Position numbers and translations under genes: made by a program. From NCBI GenBank assembly GCA_964384375.1, contig CAYLLN010000004.1:1-64000 (forward strand): a DNA stretch of 64,000 bases, written 5' to 3'. Of this stretch, positions 8,348-17,182 are shown one piece after another (the stretch's first letter is position 1; each line of letters begins with the position of its first letter). Origin of the DNA: CAYLLN01 sp964384375. Lineage in GTDB: Bacteria > Planctomycetota > Planctomycetia > Pirellulales > Pirellulaceae. The notes under the pieces are model-generated. The model was not told the origin of the DNA. It was given only the letters and a program-made list of their open reading frames with translations, and ran no database searches.

Positions 8348-10926
8348 GCCTCCGCCGCTACACGACACGGGCCATGCTGCAGCGGCCAGGCCGCACAATT
8401 CTGACGCTGCTGTCGATCGTCATCGGCGTGGCGGCCACCGTGGCGATCGACCTGGGGACGGCGACGACCCGCGAGTCGTACCAGAAGATGTTCGCCACTG
8501 TCACCGGCAAGGCGACGCTAGAAATCACGGCCGGCGGCGGCGTCAACTTCGACGAAAAATTGCTCGGCGTCGTTCAGCAAACGCCCGGCGTCGTGGCGGC
8601 ATCGCCGGTCGTCGAAAAGCCGGCCTCGTTCTTCGTTGGCGAGAAGCAAGTCCGTCTTCAGATCATGGGCATCCAGCCCGAACTCGACGCGAAGGTCCGC
8701 GAGTACGACACCGTCGCTGGCCGGCAGCTCGGCACGGGTGACGAGCTCATTCTCGACGAAGAATTCGCCAAACTGATCGGTGTCAAGGTCAACGACGAGG
8801 TGGGTCTTCGCACGCACCGCGGCAAGAAGACATTCACCGTCGTCGGCTTGCAAAAGCCGCGCGGCGCGGAAGTGCTGCGGCAGGCATCGCTCGCCTTCAT
8901 GCCGATCGATCGGGCGCAGACCTATTTCTATCCCCGCGGCAGGACGAAGCGCTACGACAAGATTCAAATCGTCACCGCGTCCGACGAAGGGACCATCGAG
9001 AAGACAAAAGCAGCCATTGCCGCCAAACTCCCCAAGCCTGCGGACGAAGGCGATCCGCTGCTGAGCGTGACCCGCCCGACCAGTGGCTCGAACTTGATGG
9101 AGGAGACGCTCAAGTCGAGCGAGATCGGTCTGGAGCTCGCATCGCTCTTTTCACTGCTCCTGGCATCGTTCATCATCCTCAACACGCTGCTGATGAACGT
9201 CGGCGAGCGGCGACGGCATCTGGCGATCATGCGGGCGATTGGCGCAACCCGCTGGCAACTGACCGGCGCGCTCGTGGGAGAGAGCCTGCTCCTGGGGACG
9301 ATCGGCACGCTTCTGGGCATGGCTGGGGGGCTTGGTGCTGCCTACGTCTCCAATCGCGTCCTGACCAGCTCGCTCGACGTGACGCTCGCGTCGGTCGATG
9401 AAGTTTTGTCGTGGCGTCCGTTCATCCTCGGTACGATCTTTGGGCTCGGCATGTCGCTGATTGGCGTGCTGATTCCCGCTCTGCGGATCAGCAAGATTTC
9501 GCCGCTGGAAGGGATGAGCCGCGTCGCTGCAGGCGACCTCCGCAACTGGTCGTGGCCGTTCTTCTGGCTCGGCACCGTGATGATGGTGATTGGATCGGTT
9601 GTGATTTACCTCGGCATGATCGGCCGGCTGCCGATCAGCGCCCCGATGTATGGCGGGCTCTTGTTCCTGGCGGGACTCGTCGCCCTGCAAACCGTTCTCC
9701 TCAAGCCGCAGGCCACGCTGGTCGCTGCCCTGTTTCGTCCCTTCCGACCCGTCGAGGCGGCGCTGGCCCTCAAGCAAATCCTCCGGCACAACACCCGCTC
9801 GGCCCTCACCGTCGGCGTGCTGTTTATCGCGGGAGCGACGGGGGTGGGGATGGCCAACTCGATCATGGACAACGTCCACGACGTGCATCAGTGGATGAAA
9901 ACGGCGGTCGTCGGCGATTACTTCGTCCGCGCGATGATGCCCGACATGGCGACCGGCACCGCACCCGACCTGCCCGACGAAATGCTGGCGGAGTTGCAGA
10001 AGGTTCCGCACGTCAAGGAAATCGACGGCGTCTCGTACATCGAATCGAAAGTGCTGAAGAAGTCGGCTGGCGGTGAGGATGAACAGGTCAAAGCGATTTG
10101 CATTGCCCGGCAGTTCCCAGACGAGTCCGTGGACTTGCCGTTCGACCTGATCGAAGGGGACCCGACTCGCCTCCGCCAGCAAATGCAAACCGGCGAAGTC
10201 GTCGTCGGCAGCGTCCTGGCTCAGAAGCTACAGGTCAAGGCGGGCGATACCATTCAGCTCGAAACGACCTCTGGCGTGCAGCCGATCAAAGTGGCCGCGG
10301 TCGCCAACGAATACATGGTCGGCGGCATGTCGATCTATATGTTTCGCGATTGGGCCGAGAAACGGGTCGGCATTCAGGGCTACGATGCCTTCATTCTCAA
10401 GGTCGATAACCCGGCGAACCTCTTTGCCGTCAAACCGCAGCTCGAAGCCCTCTGCCGCAAGCACGACGTGATTCTCAAGTCGTATGCCGAGATCAGCAGC
10501 AATGTCGGCCGCATCGTTGGCGGCATCGAATGGAGCCTGTGGGTGCTCGTGTATCTCGGCTTCGTCGTCGGCGCGTTCGGCGTCGTCAACACACTGACGA
10601 TGAACGTGCTGGAGCAGACCCGCGAACTGGGCCTGCTGCGAATTGTCGCCATGACGAAGGCTCAAGTCCGCCGGACGATTGTCACGCAGGCCCTCATCAT
10701 CGGCGGCGTCGGCCTCCCGCCGGGAATTGCCGTCGGCGTGCTGAACGCCTACGTGATGAACCTGGGGATGATGTCGGCCTTCGCCCATCCGATCGAGTTC
10801 CACATCCATCCCAGCCTGCTCATCATCACGATGGTCGGCTCGCTCCTCATCGTGCTAGTGGCGGCGATCATTCCCGCCTATCGCGCCACGCGGATCAACG
10901 TGGTCGAGGCGCTGCACTACGAGTAG
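8344..10926 (+). CDS. ABC transporter permease, duplicated FtsX domains
   Basis: Large 860-residue permease partner of the ATPase upstream. Layout: TM1 near the N-terminus, a MacB-like periplasmic domain (~40-250), a first FtsX domain (~261-395) with the ERRRHLAIMRAIGATRWQL coupling region, a central TM pair (~400-465), a second periplasmic domain (~500-720) and a second FtsX domain (~732-850) with ELGLLRIVAMTKAQVRRT. This two-FtsX layout fits the large planctomycete and DevC/MacB-like permeases that use one polypeptide instead of a dimer. Export substrate unknown; candidates are lipoproteins, peptides or lipids. Confidence 0.92.
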   Translation: MSLRRYTTRAMLQRPGRTILTLLSIVIGVAATVAIDLGTATTRESYQKMFATVTGKATLEITAGGGVNFDEKLLGVVQQTPGVVAASPVVEKPASFFVGEKQVRLQIMGIQPELDAKVREYDTVAGRQLGTGDELILDEEFAKLIGVKVNDEVGLRTHRGKKTFTVVGLQKPRGAEVLRQASLAFMPIDRAQTYFYPRGRTKRYDKIQIVTASDEGTIEKTKAAIAAKLPKPADEGDPLLSVTRPTSGSNLMEETLKSSEIGLELASLFSLLLASFIILNTLLMNVGERRRHLAIMRAIGATRWQLTGALVGESLLLGTIGTLLGMAGGLGAAYVSNRVLTSSLDVTLASVDEVLSWRPFILGTIFGLGMSLIGVLIPALRISKISPLEGMSRVAAGDLRNWSWPFFWLGTVMMVIGSVVIYLGMIGRLPISAPMYGGLLFLAGLVALQTVLLKPQATLVAALFRPFRPVEAALALKQILRHNTRSALTVGVLFIAGATGVGMANSIMDNVHDVHQWMKTAVVGDYFVRAMMPDMATGTAPDLPDEMLAELQKVPHVKEIDGVSYIESKVLKKSAGGEDEQVKAICIARQFPDESVDLPFDLIEGDPTRLRQQMQTGEVVVGSVLAQKLQVKAGDTIQLETTSGVQPIKVAAVANEYMVGGMSIYMFRDWAEKRVGIQGYDAFILKVDNPANLFAVKPQLEALCRKHDVILKSYAEISSNVGRIVGGIEWSLWVLVYLGFVVGAFGVVNTLTMNVLEQTRELGLLRIVAMTKAQVRRTIVTQALIIGGVGLPPGIAVGVLNAYVMNLGMMSAFAHPIEFHIHPSLLIITMVGSLLIVLVAAIIPAYRATRINVVEALHYE

Positions 10927-10954
10927 GTAGTGGGGCAGTTTGGAGGTATGTCGT

Positions 10955-10994
10955 CGTTCGCTCCGCGAACGAACGCCCTTTCGCGGAGCGAAAG
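10955..10994. repeat. Type K paired-hairpin element
   Basis: CGTTCGCTCCGCGAACG (10955-10971) followed by CTTTCGCGGAGCGAAAG (10978-10994). Loops are TCC and GGA, so the second hairpin is nearly the inverse of the first. Flanking TGTCGTC and GGCGACA extend the inverted repeat. It lies between the convergent stops of the permease and the STAS gene and may terminate both. Confidence 0.75.
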
Positions 10995-11000
10995 GCGACA

Positions 11001-11366
11001 CTAGAACCCGGCGAGCGCCTCGGCTTCCGTGTTCTTGATGTCGAACAGCTGGTTCAGCCGGGTGATGGCAAAGACCTCGTAGATTTCGGGCTTCAGATTG
11101 CAGAGCCGCATCTTACCCGAATTGGCCTTCACCTTCTTGTCGAGAATGATGAGCTTGTTCAGAGCGGCCGACGAGAGAAATTCGACGCTCGCAAAGTTGA
11201 GCAGCAGGTTCTTCCGCTGTTCCTTTTCGACGAGGGCGAACAGTTCGTCGCCGAGTTCCTGAATGTTGGCCGCGTCGATGATCTTGCGGTCGAGAAAACG
11301 GACCATCGAAACTTCGCCGGCACTGCCGCTGAAATTGGTGACTTCGATACGACGATTGACAGCCAT
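11001..11366 (-). CDS. STAS-domain anti-sigma factor antagonist-like protein
   Basis: Small cytoplasmic STAS protein of 121 residues. Evidence: the beta-alpha layout with VRFLDRKIIDAANIQELGDE, then KNLLLNFASVEFLSSAALNK, where the SS(A) of the phosphorylation loop is in the SpoIIAA position. DKKVKANSGKMRLCNLKPEI follows, as in the family. It may act by partner switching with a serine kinase/anti-sigma factor, but none is adjacent. Start chosen at MAVNRRIEV (ATG 11366); upstream frame sequence is low-quality. Confidence 0.85.
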   Translation of the reverse strand: MAVNRRIEVTNFSGSAGEVSMVRFLDRKIIDAANIQELGDELFALVEKEQRKNLLLNFASVEFLSSAALNKLIILDKKVKANSGKMRLCNLKPEIYEVFAITRLNQLFDIKNTEAEALAGF

Positions 11367-11511
11367 ACGATCCACTCCGATGCCCGCCCACAGCGGGCAG
11401 CCGTGCCGCGATACCCTATCCCCAGTTGTTCCAGGTCCGCTTTCGGACCAAGGGCATAGCGTAACGTAGCCGGGGCGGCATTGCAACGGATTGCCGCAAG
11501 ACAACCGGCTG

Positions 11512-11961
11512 TTAGGGGGTCGGCGAAGCGTCCCCCACCGTTCGCACAACGGCTTTCGTCACGAGCAAGTAGTTGCTGCCGCGGAACTCGGTGACGATGC
11601 CGCTGACGGTCCAGGTGGGGATGCCGCGAGCCGAGCCGAGATAACTGTCGATCCGTTCGAGCGAGAGGTTTTCCAGCACGCGGTACGATTCGCCCCCTTT
11701 GCCGTCGGGATGGAACGAGATGCGGTCGCCGGCTGCCTGGAACGAGCCGACGATGTCGGTCAGCCGCGTACCTTCGCGGAGGCGTTCGCCGAGTTTTTCG
11801 TTGTCGGGCCTCCGCGCTACTGGCGGAACTGCTGTCGGCAGGCTCTGTCGCGCGGCGGTCGCAGGATCGGTGGCTGAGCCGAGCGGCGACCTGGGCGCGT
11901 GGTCGTCGGCCCATGCGACGGAAGCGACAAAGGCGGCAAGAGCGATGGCGAGACGGCGCAT
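11512..11961 (-). CDS. Secreted protein of unknown function
   Basis: 149 residues with a clear signal peptide (MRRLAIALAAFVASVAWA, cut before DDHAP). The mature part has a low-complexity Pro/Ala segment, then a compact region with GTRLTDIVGSFQAAGDRISF and WTVSGIVTEFRGSNYLLVTK, resembling a small beta-barrel; the latter phrase recalls OB-like or planctomycete outer-surface domains. No catalytic motif is visible. Start chosen to begin at the signal peptide; an upstream frame to 12054 would bury it. Cell location: periplasm or exterior. Confidence 0.7.
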   Translation of the reverse strand: MRRLAIALAAFVASVAWADDHAPRSPLGSATDPATAARQSLPTAVPPVARRPDNEKLGERLREGTRLTDIVGSFQAAGDRISFHPDGKGGESYRVLENLSLERIDSYLGSARGIPTWTVSGIVTEFRGSNYLLVTKAVVRTVGDASPTP

Positions 11962-12232
11962 GGCGGAATCCTCGAAAGCGGAAGGCTTCCCAACCATAGC
12001 CCGCGCGGCGGCGGCTGGCGTGTTGCGACTTCGCAGCATGTGGCCGGGAGGCAACAGAGCCGGCTTATGGGTGTTGGCAAATCAGATGGTGCTCGGATGG
12101 CGCAACCCGCGTCGCAGCCAAGACTAAGGGCAAAGCACTCGCCGATCGCATGGGCCCCGGCCCAGTTGTTGCCATTCTTCTTCCTGCCGACCACTCGTGC
12201 CGAGCGTGCCGGTTTTGGGGAGAATGCCGAAC

Positions 12233-13087
12233 ATGCGTGCTGCCGTTGTTGTCGCCGTCCTTGCTTTGTTGCCAGCGATTGGATTCGCCCAAGCGCAAGA
12301 TCAGCCACCTGCCGCACCGAAGTTGCTCACTGTGGAGTTGGCGAACAGAAAGACGTATTCGGGCCAGGTCGATGCCGCGACCAGTGCAACGCAGCTCGTC
12401 CTGCGAAACTCGCGCGGCAGTGCAACACTCACGCGGGCGATCCCTTGGCCGCGCATCGTCAAAGCGACGCTCGACGGGCAGACCATCGACCTCGATCAAC
12501 TCCCTGCTGTCGCCGCCGAGAACAAATCGGCCGCTCCTCGTGTCGAAGCTCCCGTAATCGTGACGGTTGCTGAACTTGCTGCCGACTCACCCGCAGCGCC
12601 GCCATCTGCCGATGTCGCTTCCATTTCGTTCGACGCCCGCCTAGCTAATTGGAACGGCAACGTGGAAACCGACGGCCTGCTTCTCGACTTCTATCCCGTC
12701 GATGCCGACGGTTATCTGGCGCCGGTCAGCGGTTTTTTGGAAATCGAGCTCTTCGCTCAGGAGCGGCGCGACTTTCAGGACGCACCGCAATCGGGTGGCC
12801 GCTCCGTCGAGCGCGTCGAGCGCTGGACGCGGCAGGTTCAGGCTGCCCAGATCGGCGCAAACGGCCTCCGGCTCAAGCTGCCGTTTGGGGCCGTGCATCC
12901 GGAATTCGACGAGAATTGGCTCAGCATGGGGCTGGTCCACGTGAAGTTCAGCTCGCCAGGGCACGGCGTCTTCGAGGACTCGCGCGACGCGATCCGCATT
13001 CGGCCCTTCGCCCCCAACCGAGACTATCTCGACATGCACACCGGCCGGCGGTTCTTGCCGACGGAAGGGGTCGGCCGGCATAACTAG
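12233..13087 (+). CDS. Secreted protein of unknown function
   Basis: 284 residues with signal peptide MRAAVVVAVLALLPAIGFAQ. GGGGAGA lies about nine bases before the ATG at 12233, which decides this start over the ATG at 12224. Residues ~30-90 look like a small Sm/LSm-like beta domain (KLLTVELANRKTYSGQVDA), common in planctomycete secreted proteins that sense or bind surfaces. The C-terminal ~150 residues form a second beta-rich domain. The last bases overlap tail-to-tail with the prolyl oligopeptidase gene. Function not recognised. Confidence 0.72.
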   Translation: MRAAVVVAVLALLPAIGFAQAQDQPPAAPKLLTVELANRKTYSGQVDAATSATQLVLRNSRGSATLTRAIPWPRIVKATLDGQTIDLDQLPAVAAENKSAAPRVEAPVIVTVAELAADSPAAPPSADVASISFDARLANWNGNVETDGLLLDFYPVDADGYLAPVSGFLEIELFAQERRDFQDAPQSGGRSVERVERWTRQVQAAQIGANGLRLKLPFGAVHPEFDENWLSMGLVHVKFSSPGHGVFEDSRDAIRIRPFAPNRDYLDMHTGRRFLPTEGVGRHN

Positions 13088-15306
13088 GGTGACGGCATCT
13101 GGAGCACGGCGACCAGAAACGCATACACATCCGCGGCAGCGTCGATGAGCTTGGTCGTCGGCGTGCCCGCGCCGTGACCGGCGCGGGTTTCGATGCGAAT
13201 AAGCGCGGGCTTATCGCCGGCTTGGGCGGCTTGCAGGGCGGCGGCGAACTTGAAGCTGTGGGCCGGCACCACGCGGTCGTCGTGGTCTCCGGTCGTAACG
13301 AGTGTCGCCGGATATTTGGTGCCGGGTTTCAGGTTGTGCAGCGGTGAGTAGTCGATCAGCGCTCTGAACTGGTCGCTGTCGTCGGCCGAGCCGTATTCGT
13401 TGACCCAAGCCCAGCCGATCGTGAACTTGTGGTAGCGGAGCATGTCCAAGACGCCGACCGCGGGCACGGCAGCCGCGAAGAGGTCGGGCCGCTGCGTCAT
13501 TGCCGCACCGACGAGCAAGCCGCCGTTAGAGCCGCCGCGAATCGCGAGCTTTTCCGGCGAAGTGACCTTTTCGGCAATGAGATACTCTGCTGCGGAAATA
13601 AAGTCGTCGAAAACGTTCTGCTTTTTGCCGAGCATCCCCGCTTCGTGCCAGTCCCGACCATACTCGCCGCCGCCGCGGAGGTTTGCGACGGCATAGACGC
13701 CCCCCATCTCCAGCCAGGCGATCGTGCCGACCGAAAAGCCGGGGGTTTGAGCGATGTTGAAGCCGCCATAGCCGTAGAGGATCGTCGGATTTTTGCCGTC
13801 CAGGGCGATTCCTTTGCGGCTAGAAATCATCAGCGGAATGCGCGTGCCGTCCTTGCTCGTGTAGAAGACCTGCTTCGTTTCGTATCGGCTCGGGTCGAAA
13901 GCGACCTTCGGCTCGCGAAAGACCGTGCTTTGGCCGGTCTTCACGTCGTAGCGATAGTTCGAGCCGGGGACGGTGTAGCTGGTGTAGGAATAGAACGTCT
14001 CAGCATCGTCGCGCCGGCCTCCGAAGCCCCCGACAGAGCCGAGGCCGGGAAGCTGCACATCGCGGACGTGCTTGCCGGCCAGGTCGAAGATGCGGACCGC
14101 CGAGCAGGCATCGTGCAGGTACTCGGCGATGAAGTGGTCGCCGACGATACTCACGCCTTGTAGTTTGTCGGTCGATTGCGGAATCACTTCCCGCCACTTG
14201 TCGCGAGCCGGCTCGCGCGTGTCGATCGCGATGACTCGCCGCAGCGGAGCATCGAGGTCCGTCGCCAGCCAGAAGACCGGCCCGTCATTGCCAATGAACG
14301 AGTACTCGGCATCGAAGCCGGCAATGAGTTCAACGACCGGCGAATCGGGCTGCTCCAGCGACTTGTAGAAAACCTGGTTCTTTCGCTCTGTGCCGCGCCA
14401 AACGCTGATAATGAGATAGCGGCCATCCTCGGTCACTTCGCCGTCAAAGCCCCACTCCTTTTCATCCTTTCGCTCATAGACGAGCGTGTCCTGCTCCTGC
14501 GGTTGGCCGAGGCGGTGGAAGAAGAGCTTCTGGTAGTAGTTCTGCCCCGTGTATTGCTCCCCCGGCGGCGGCTCGTCGTAGCGGCTGTAGTAGAACCCGC
14601 TCCCGTCACGCAGCCACGAGACGCGCGAGAACTTGACCCACTTCAGCTTGTCGGAGAGGACGCGGCCCGTATTGACATCGAGCACGCCCCACTCTTCCCA
14701 GTCGGAGCCGGCCCCGGCGAGGCCATACGCCATCAGCTTGCCGTCGTCGCTCACCGTCCAGTTCTTCAGGGCCACGGTCCCGTCGGCCGAAAGCGTGTTC
14801 GGATTGAGCAGCATCCGCGGCTGGCCGGCGAGCGAATCGACGACATAAACGACGCTTTGATTTTGCAGCCCATCGTTGCGGGTGTAGAAGTAGCGGCCGC
14901 CGCGTTTACTCGGCAGGCTGAAGCGTTCGTAGTTCCAAAGCTGCGTGAGCCGCTGGCGAATGCGCTCGCGGGCCGGAATTTGTTCGAGCCACGCAAAGGT
15001 CACTTTGTTCTGGGCCTCGACCCAGGCTTTCGTCTGGTCGCTATCGAGCTCTTCGAGCCAGCGGTAAGGATCCGCGATTTTGGTGCCGTGATAGTCATCG
15101 ACCTGATCGACCGTGGCGGACTTCGGATAAGTGAGTCGCATGGGAGCGGTAGCGGCTGTGGTGGGGAGCGTGGCGGCGGGTGCGGGCGCGTGCTGATTGC
15201 GGCGACGACGAAGCGGCCCGGCAGCGGCGAGATCGGGCGCACCGCACGCCAGTGCAAGCGCTGCCGTCAGCAGCAAATGGAGACGAGTGGAGCGGAAAGC
15301 GTTCAT
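13084..15306 (-). CDS. Prolyl oligopeptidase family serine peptidase (S9A), secreted
   Basis: Cleaves short peptides after proline. 740 residues, close to the usual S9A length plus a signal peptide (LHLLLTAALALACGAPDLAAA). The N-terminal beta-propeller begins with PKSATVDQVDDYHG and DPYRWLEELDS, standard for the family. The C-terminal alpha/beta hydrolase has Ser in IRGGSNGGLLVG (~592), Asp in TTGDHDDRVVP (~673) and His in RAGHGAG (~708), so the triad is complete. Start chosen at ATG 15306 just before the signal peptide. Predicted periplasmic; likely used for peptide scavenging. Confidence 0.95.
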   Translation of the reverse strand: MNAFRSTRLHLLLTAALALACGAPDLAAAGPLRRRRNQHAPAPAATLPTTAATAPMRLTYPKSATVDQVDDYHGTKIADPYRWLEELDSDQTKAWVEAQNKVTFAWLEQIPARERIRQRLTQLWNYERFSLPSKRGGRYFYTRNDGLQNQSVVYVVDSLAGQPRMLLNPNTLSADGTVALKNWTVSDDGKLMAYGLAGAGSDWEEWGVLDVNTGRVLSDKLKWVKFSRVSWLRDGSGFYYSRYDEPPPGEQYTGQNYYQKLFFHRLGQPQEQDTLVYERKDEKEWGFDGEVTEDGRYLIISVWRGTERKNQVFYKSLEQPDSPVVELIAGFDAEYSFIGNDGPVFWLATDLDAPLRRVIAIDTREPARDKWREVIPQSTDKLQGVSIVGDHFIAEYLHDACSAVRIFDLAGKHVRDVQLPGLGSVGGFGGRRDDAETFYSYTSYTVPGSNYRYDVKTGQSTVFREPKVAFDPSRYETKQVFYTSKDGTRIPLMISSRKGIALDGKNPTILYGYGGFNIAQTPGFSVGTIAWLEMGGVYAVANLRGGGEYGRDWHEAGMLGKKQNVFDDFISAAEYLIAEKVTSPEKLAIRGGSNGGLLVGAAMTQRPDLFAAAVPAVGVLDMLRYHKFTIGWAWVNEYGSADDSDQFRALIDYSPLHNLKPGTKYPATLVTTGDHDDRVVPAHSFKFAAALQAAQAGDKPALIRIETRAGHGAGTPTTKLIDAAADVYAFLVAVLQMPSP

Positions 15307-15374
15307 ACGGGTTCCTGCGAGCAGTTCGATGCCGCCTTGGTATAGCGAATGCGGCTTTGGGGCGAAAGCAATGA

Positions 15375-15884
15375 CTACCGGTTGCGGCCCTGCAAGTAGT
15401 ACTCCACCGCGGCCAGCACCCTGTCGCGCTGGTCGAGCCACGGGACATACAGCCCGCGGAGTGGCGAAAGGGGAGTGATTTCGGCATCCGGGACCAGCAG
15501 CACGCCGTTGCCACGGACTTCATACCCGCGGATGGCGGGCCAGGAAATCCGCCGCCGACGGCCAAAGACGACCTGCGTCACGCCCGAAACACCAATCTCG
15601 AAGGTCACTGGCAAGAGCGTCCGCCACAGCGTGATGGCGAGCAGGCCAGCCGCCGCCCAGCCGAGCCACGGACGCCCTGTGGAATACGCAACGAGCCAGC
15701 TCACGCCGCCGGCAATCGTTAGTGCTACGAGCGAACCGATCGGCTCCTGTCGCAAGGGCCACGCGACGAGCGTCATCTCTTCCGGCACGACGCGAATGCG
15801 CTGTCCAGCATCTCGACTGGCGGAGTCACTATTGGCAGCATCTCGACTGGCCGAGTCGCGTTGGCGTTCAAGCGACGATGGCAT
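15375..15884 (-). CDS. Two-TM membrane protein of unknown function
   Basis: 169 residues. After a polar N-terminus containing an imperfect repeat (SDSASRDAGQ and a near copy), two hydrophobic helices occur around residues 50-90. The C-terminus has a short beta-rich part (FEIGVSGVTQVVFGRRRRIS) that resembles bacterial PH-like (bPH) membrane proteins. A TTG at 15923 would overlap the upstream DapA-family gene by eight bases; the ATG at 15884 is used. It follows that gene in the same direction and may share its operon. Function unknown. Confidence 0.65.
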   Translation of the reverse strand: MPSSLERQRDSASRDAANSDSASRDAGQRIRVVPEEMTLVAWPLRQEPIGSLVALTIAGGVSWLVAYSTGRPWLGWAAAGLLAITLWRTLLPVTFEIGVSGVTQVVFGRRRRISWPAIRGYEVRGNGVLLVPDAEITPLSPLRGLYVPWLDQRDRVLAAVEYYLQGRNR

Positions 15885-15915
15885 GGCGATGCTGCTCTGT
15901 GGGACGAGAGGGGGC

Positions 15916-16935
15916 TTATGCAATCCCGCGCTTCTTCAGTTCGCCGACAACGTTCTGCACGATCCGGGCGACTTGCTCGGCATCCATCGGTTCACCGACC
16001 TTACAGCCGCCAAGCGGCTCGTCGGTGAAGCCTTCGGCCGCGAGCAGGCACTGGAGCTGGTCGCGGAGCTTCACGAGCCCCTGCTGCTGCACGGGGGATT
16101 GCGGCTGGCGGCCGGGACCGGTTTTGATGCCGCGCAGGTTCAGCGCCGCCCGGAAGCCTTCTGGGAACTCGCTGTGATAGATCATCGCGTCGAACAGCGT
16201 GAGCAGGCGATACTGCAGGTCGCGAGCTTCGTCGAGGCGGGCGGCGAGCGTCAGGTCATAGAGCTTCCGCGTGATTTCGGGAACGACGCCGCTCGTGGCG
16301 TTGGTGCCGCCGTCGCAGCCGATCAGGATCATCGGCATCAGGGCCGCATCCCAGCCGGTCATGAAGGCGAACTCCGGCCGGAGTGGTCTGACCGCGGCGA
16401 TCATCCGCATCATGTGCGGCAAGTCGCCTGAACTGTCTTTGATCGCCACGACCCGCGGGCACTCCTCGGCGAGGCGCTGAACCGTCGGCACGTCGATCGG
16501 CGATGCGAAGAGCGGGATGTTGTAGAGCGTGATGTCGATCGGCGAGTTGTCGGCGATTTCCTTGAAATACGCATAGACGCCGGCGGGCGAGAGCTTGTAA
16601 TAGAACGGCGCGACGATCGCCACGGCTCGGCAGCCGAGACGGTGGTAGTGCTCGCAGGCCGAGATCGTTTCCTTGACATTTGCTTCGGCTGCTCCGGCGA
16701 GAATCGGCACGCGGCCGCGAGTCTGATCGGCGATGATTTCGATAATCCGGCGGCGCTCCTCCGCCGTGAAACGCAGGAATTCGCCCGTCGAGCCGTTGGG
16801 ATACAAGCCGTGAACGCCATGGTCGATCAGCCAATCGACGTAGCGGCGGGTCTCGGCTTCGTTGATTTCGCCGTCGGCATGCAGAGGGACAATGTTGGGC
16901 GTGAAGATGCCGCGGAGTCGCTGGTCGTGGGGCAT
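15916..16935 (-). CDS. DapA/NAL-family lyase
   Basis: TIM-barrel Schiff-base aldolase or lyase of the dihydrodipicolinate synthase/N-acetylneuraminate lyase superfamily. Visible active-site residues: YNIP near residue 136 (the catalytic Tyr) and VVAIKDSSGD with the Schiff-base Lys near 164. NGSTGEFLRFTAEERRRIIE, near the N-terminus, is the family's G(S/T)TGE segment. Start chosen at MPHDQRLRG (ATG 16935). Substrate is uncertain: true DapA is possible, but the 339-residue length and the isolated setting suit a sugar-acid lyase as well. Confidence 0.85.
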   Translation of the reverse strand: MPHDQRLRGIFTPNIVPLHADGEINEAETRRYVDWLIDHGVHGLYPNGSTGEFLRFTAEERRRIIEIIADQTRGRVPILAGAAEANVKETISACEHYHRLGCRAVAIVAPFYYKLSPAGVYAYFKEIADNSPIDITLYNIPLFASPIDVPTVQRLAEECPRVVAIKDSSGDLPHMMRMIAAVRPLRPEFAFMTGWDAALMPMILIGCDGGTNATSGVVPEITRKLYDLTLAARLDEARDLQYRLLTLFDAMIYHSEFPEGFRAALNLRGIKTGPGRQPQSPVQQQGLVKLRDQLQCLLAAEGFTDEPLGGCKVGEPMDAEQVARIVQNVVGELKKRGIA

Positions 16936-17182
16936 GGTGGAAATCAGGGGAGAGAGCGGCGAGGGTTCTTGTCGGGTGGCTGGGGTTGCGGTACGCAACC
17001 CCGGTAAACCGCATTGCTGTGGTTGGCTGTCGCCAACCACAGCCACCCGATCGTTGTCGGCTACATTCACCCGGCCACCCAGGGCTGGGCAGGCAAGTAC
17101 AATCGTTACAACCGGCAGGCGCGCGGCGAGCAGTCAATCATAGCTCACGCGGCCGGCATCGGAAGTCGCGGGAGAACGGGCG

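Noticed and set aside
9151..10188. 345-codon minus-strand open frame
   Set aside because: His/Arg-rich low-complexity product within the FtsX permease gene; shadow.
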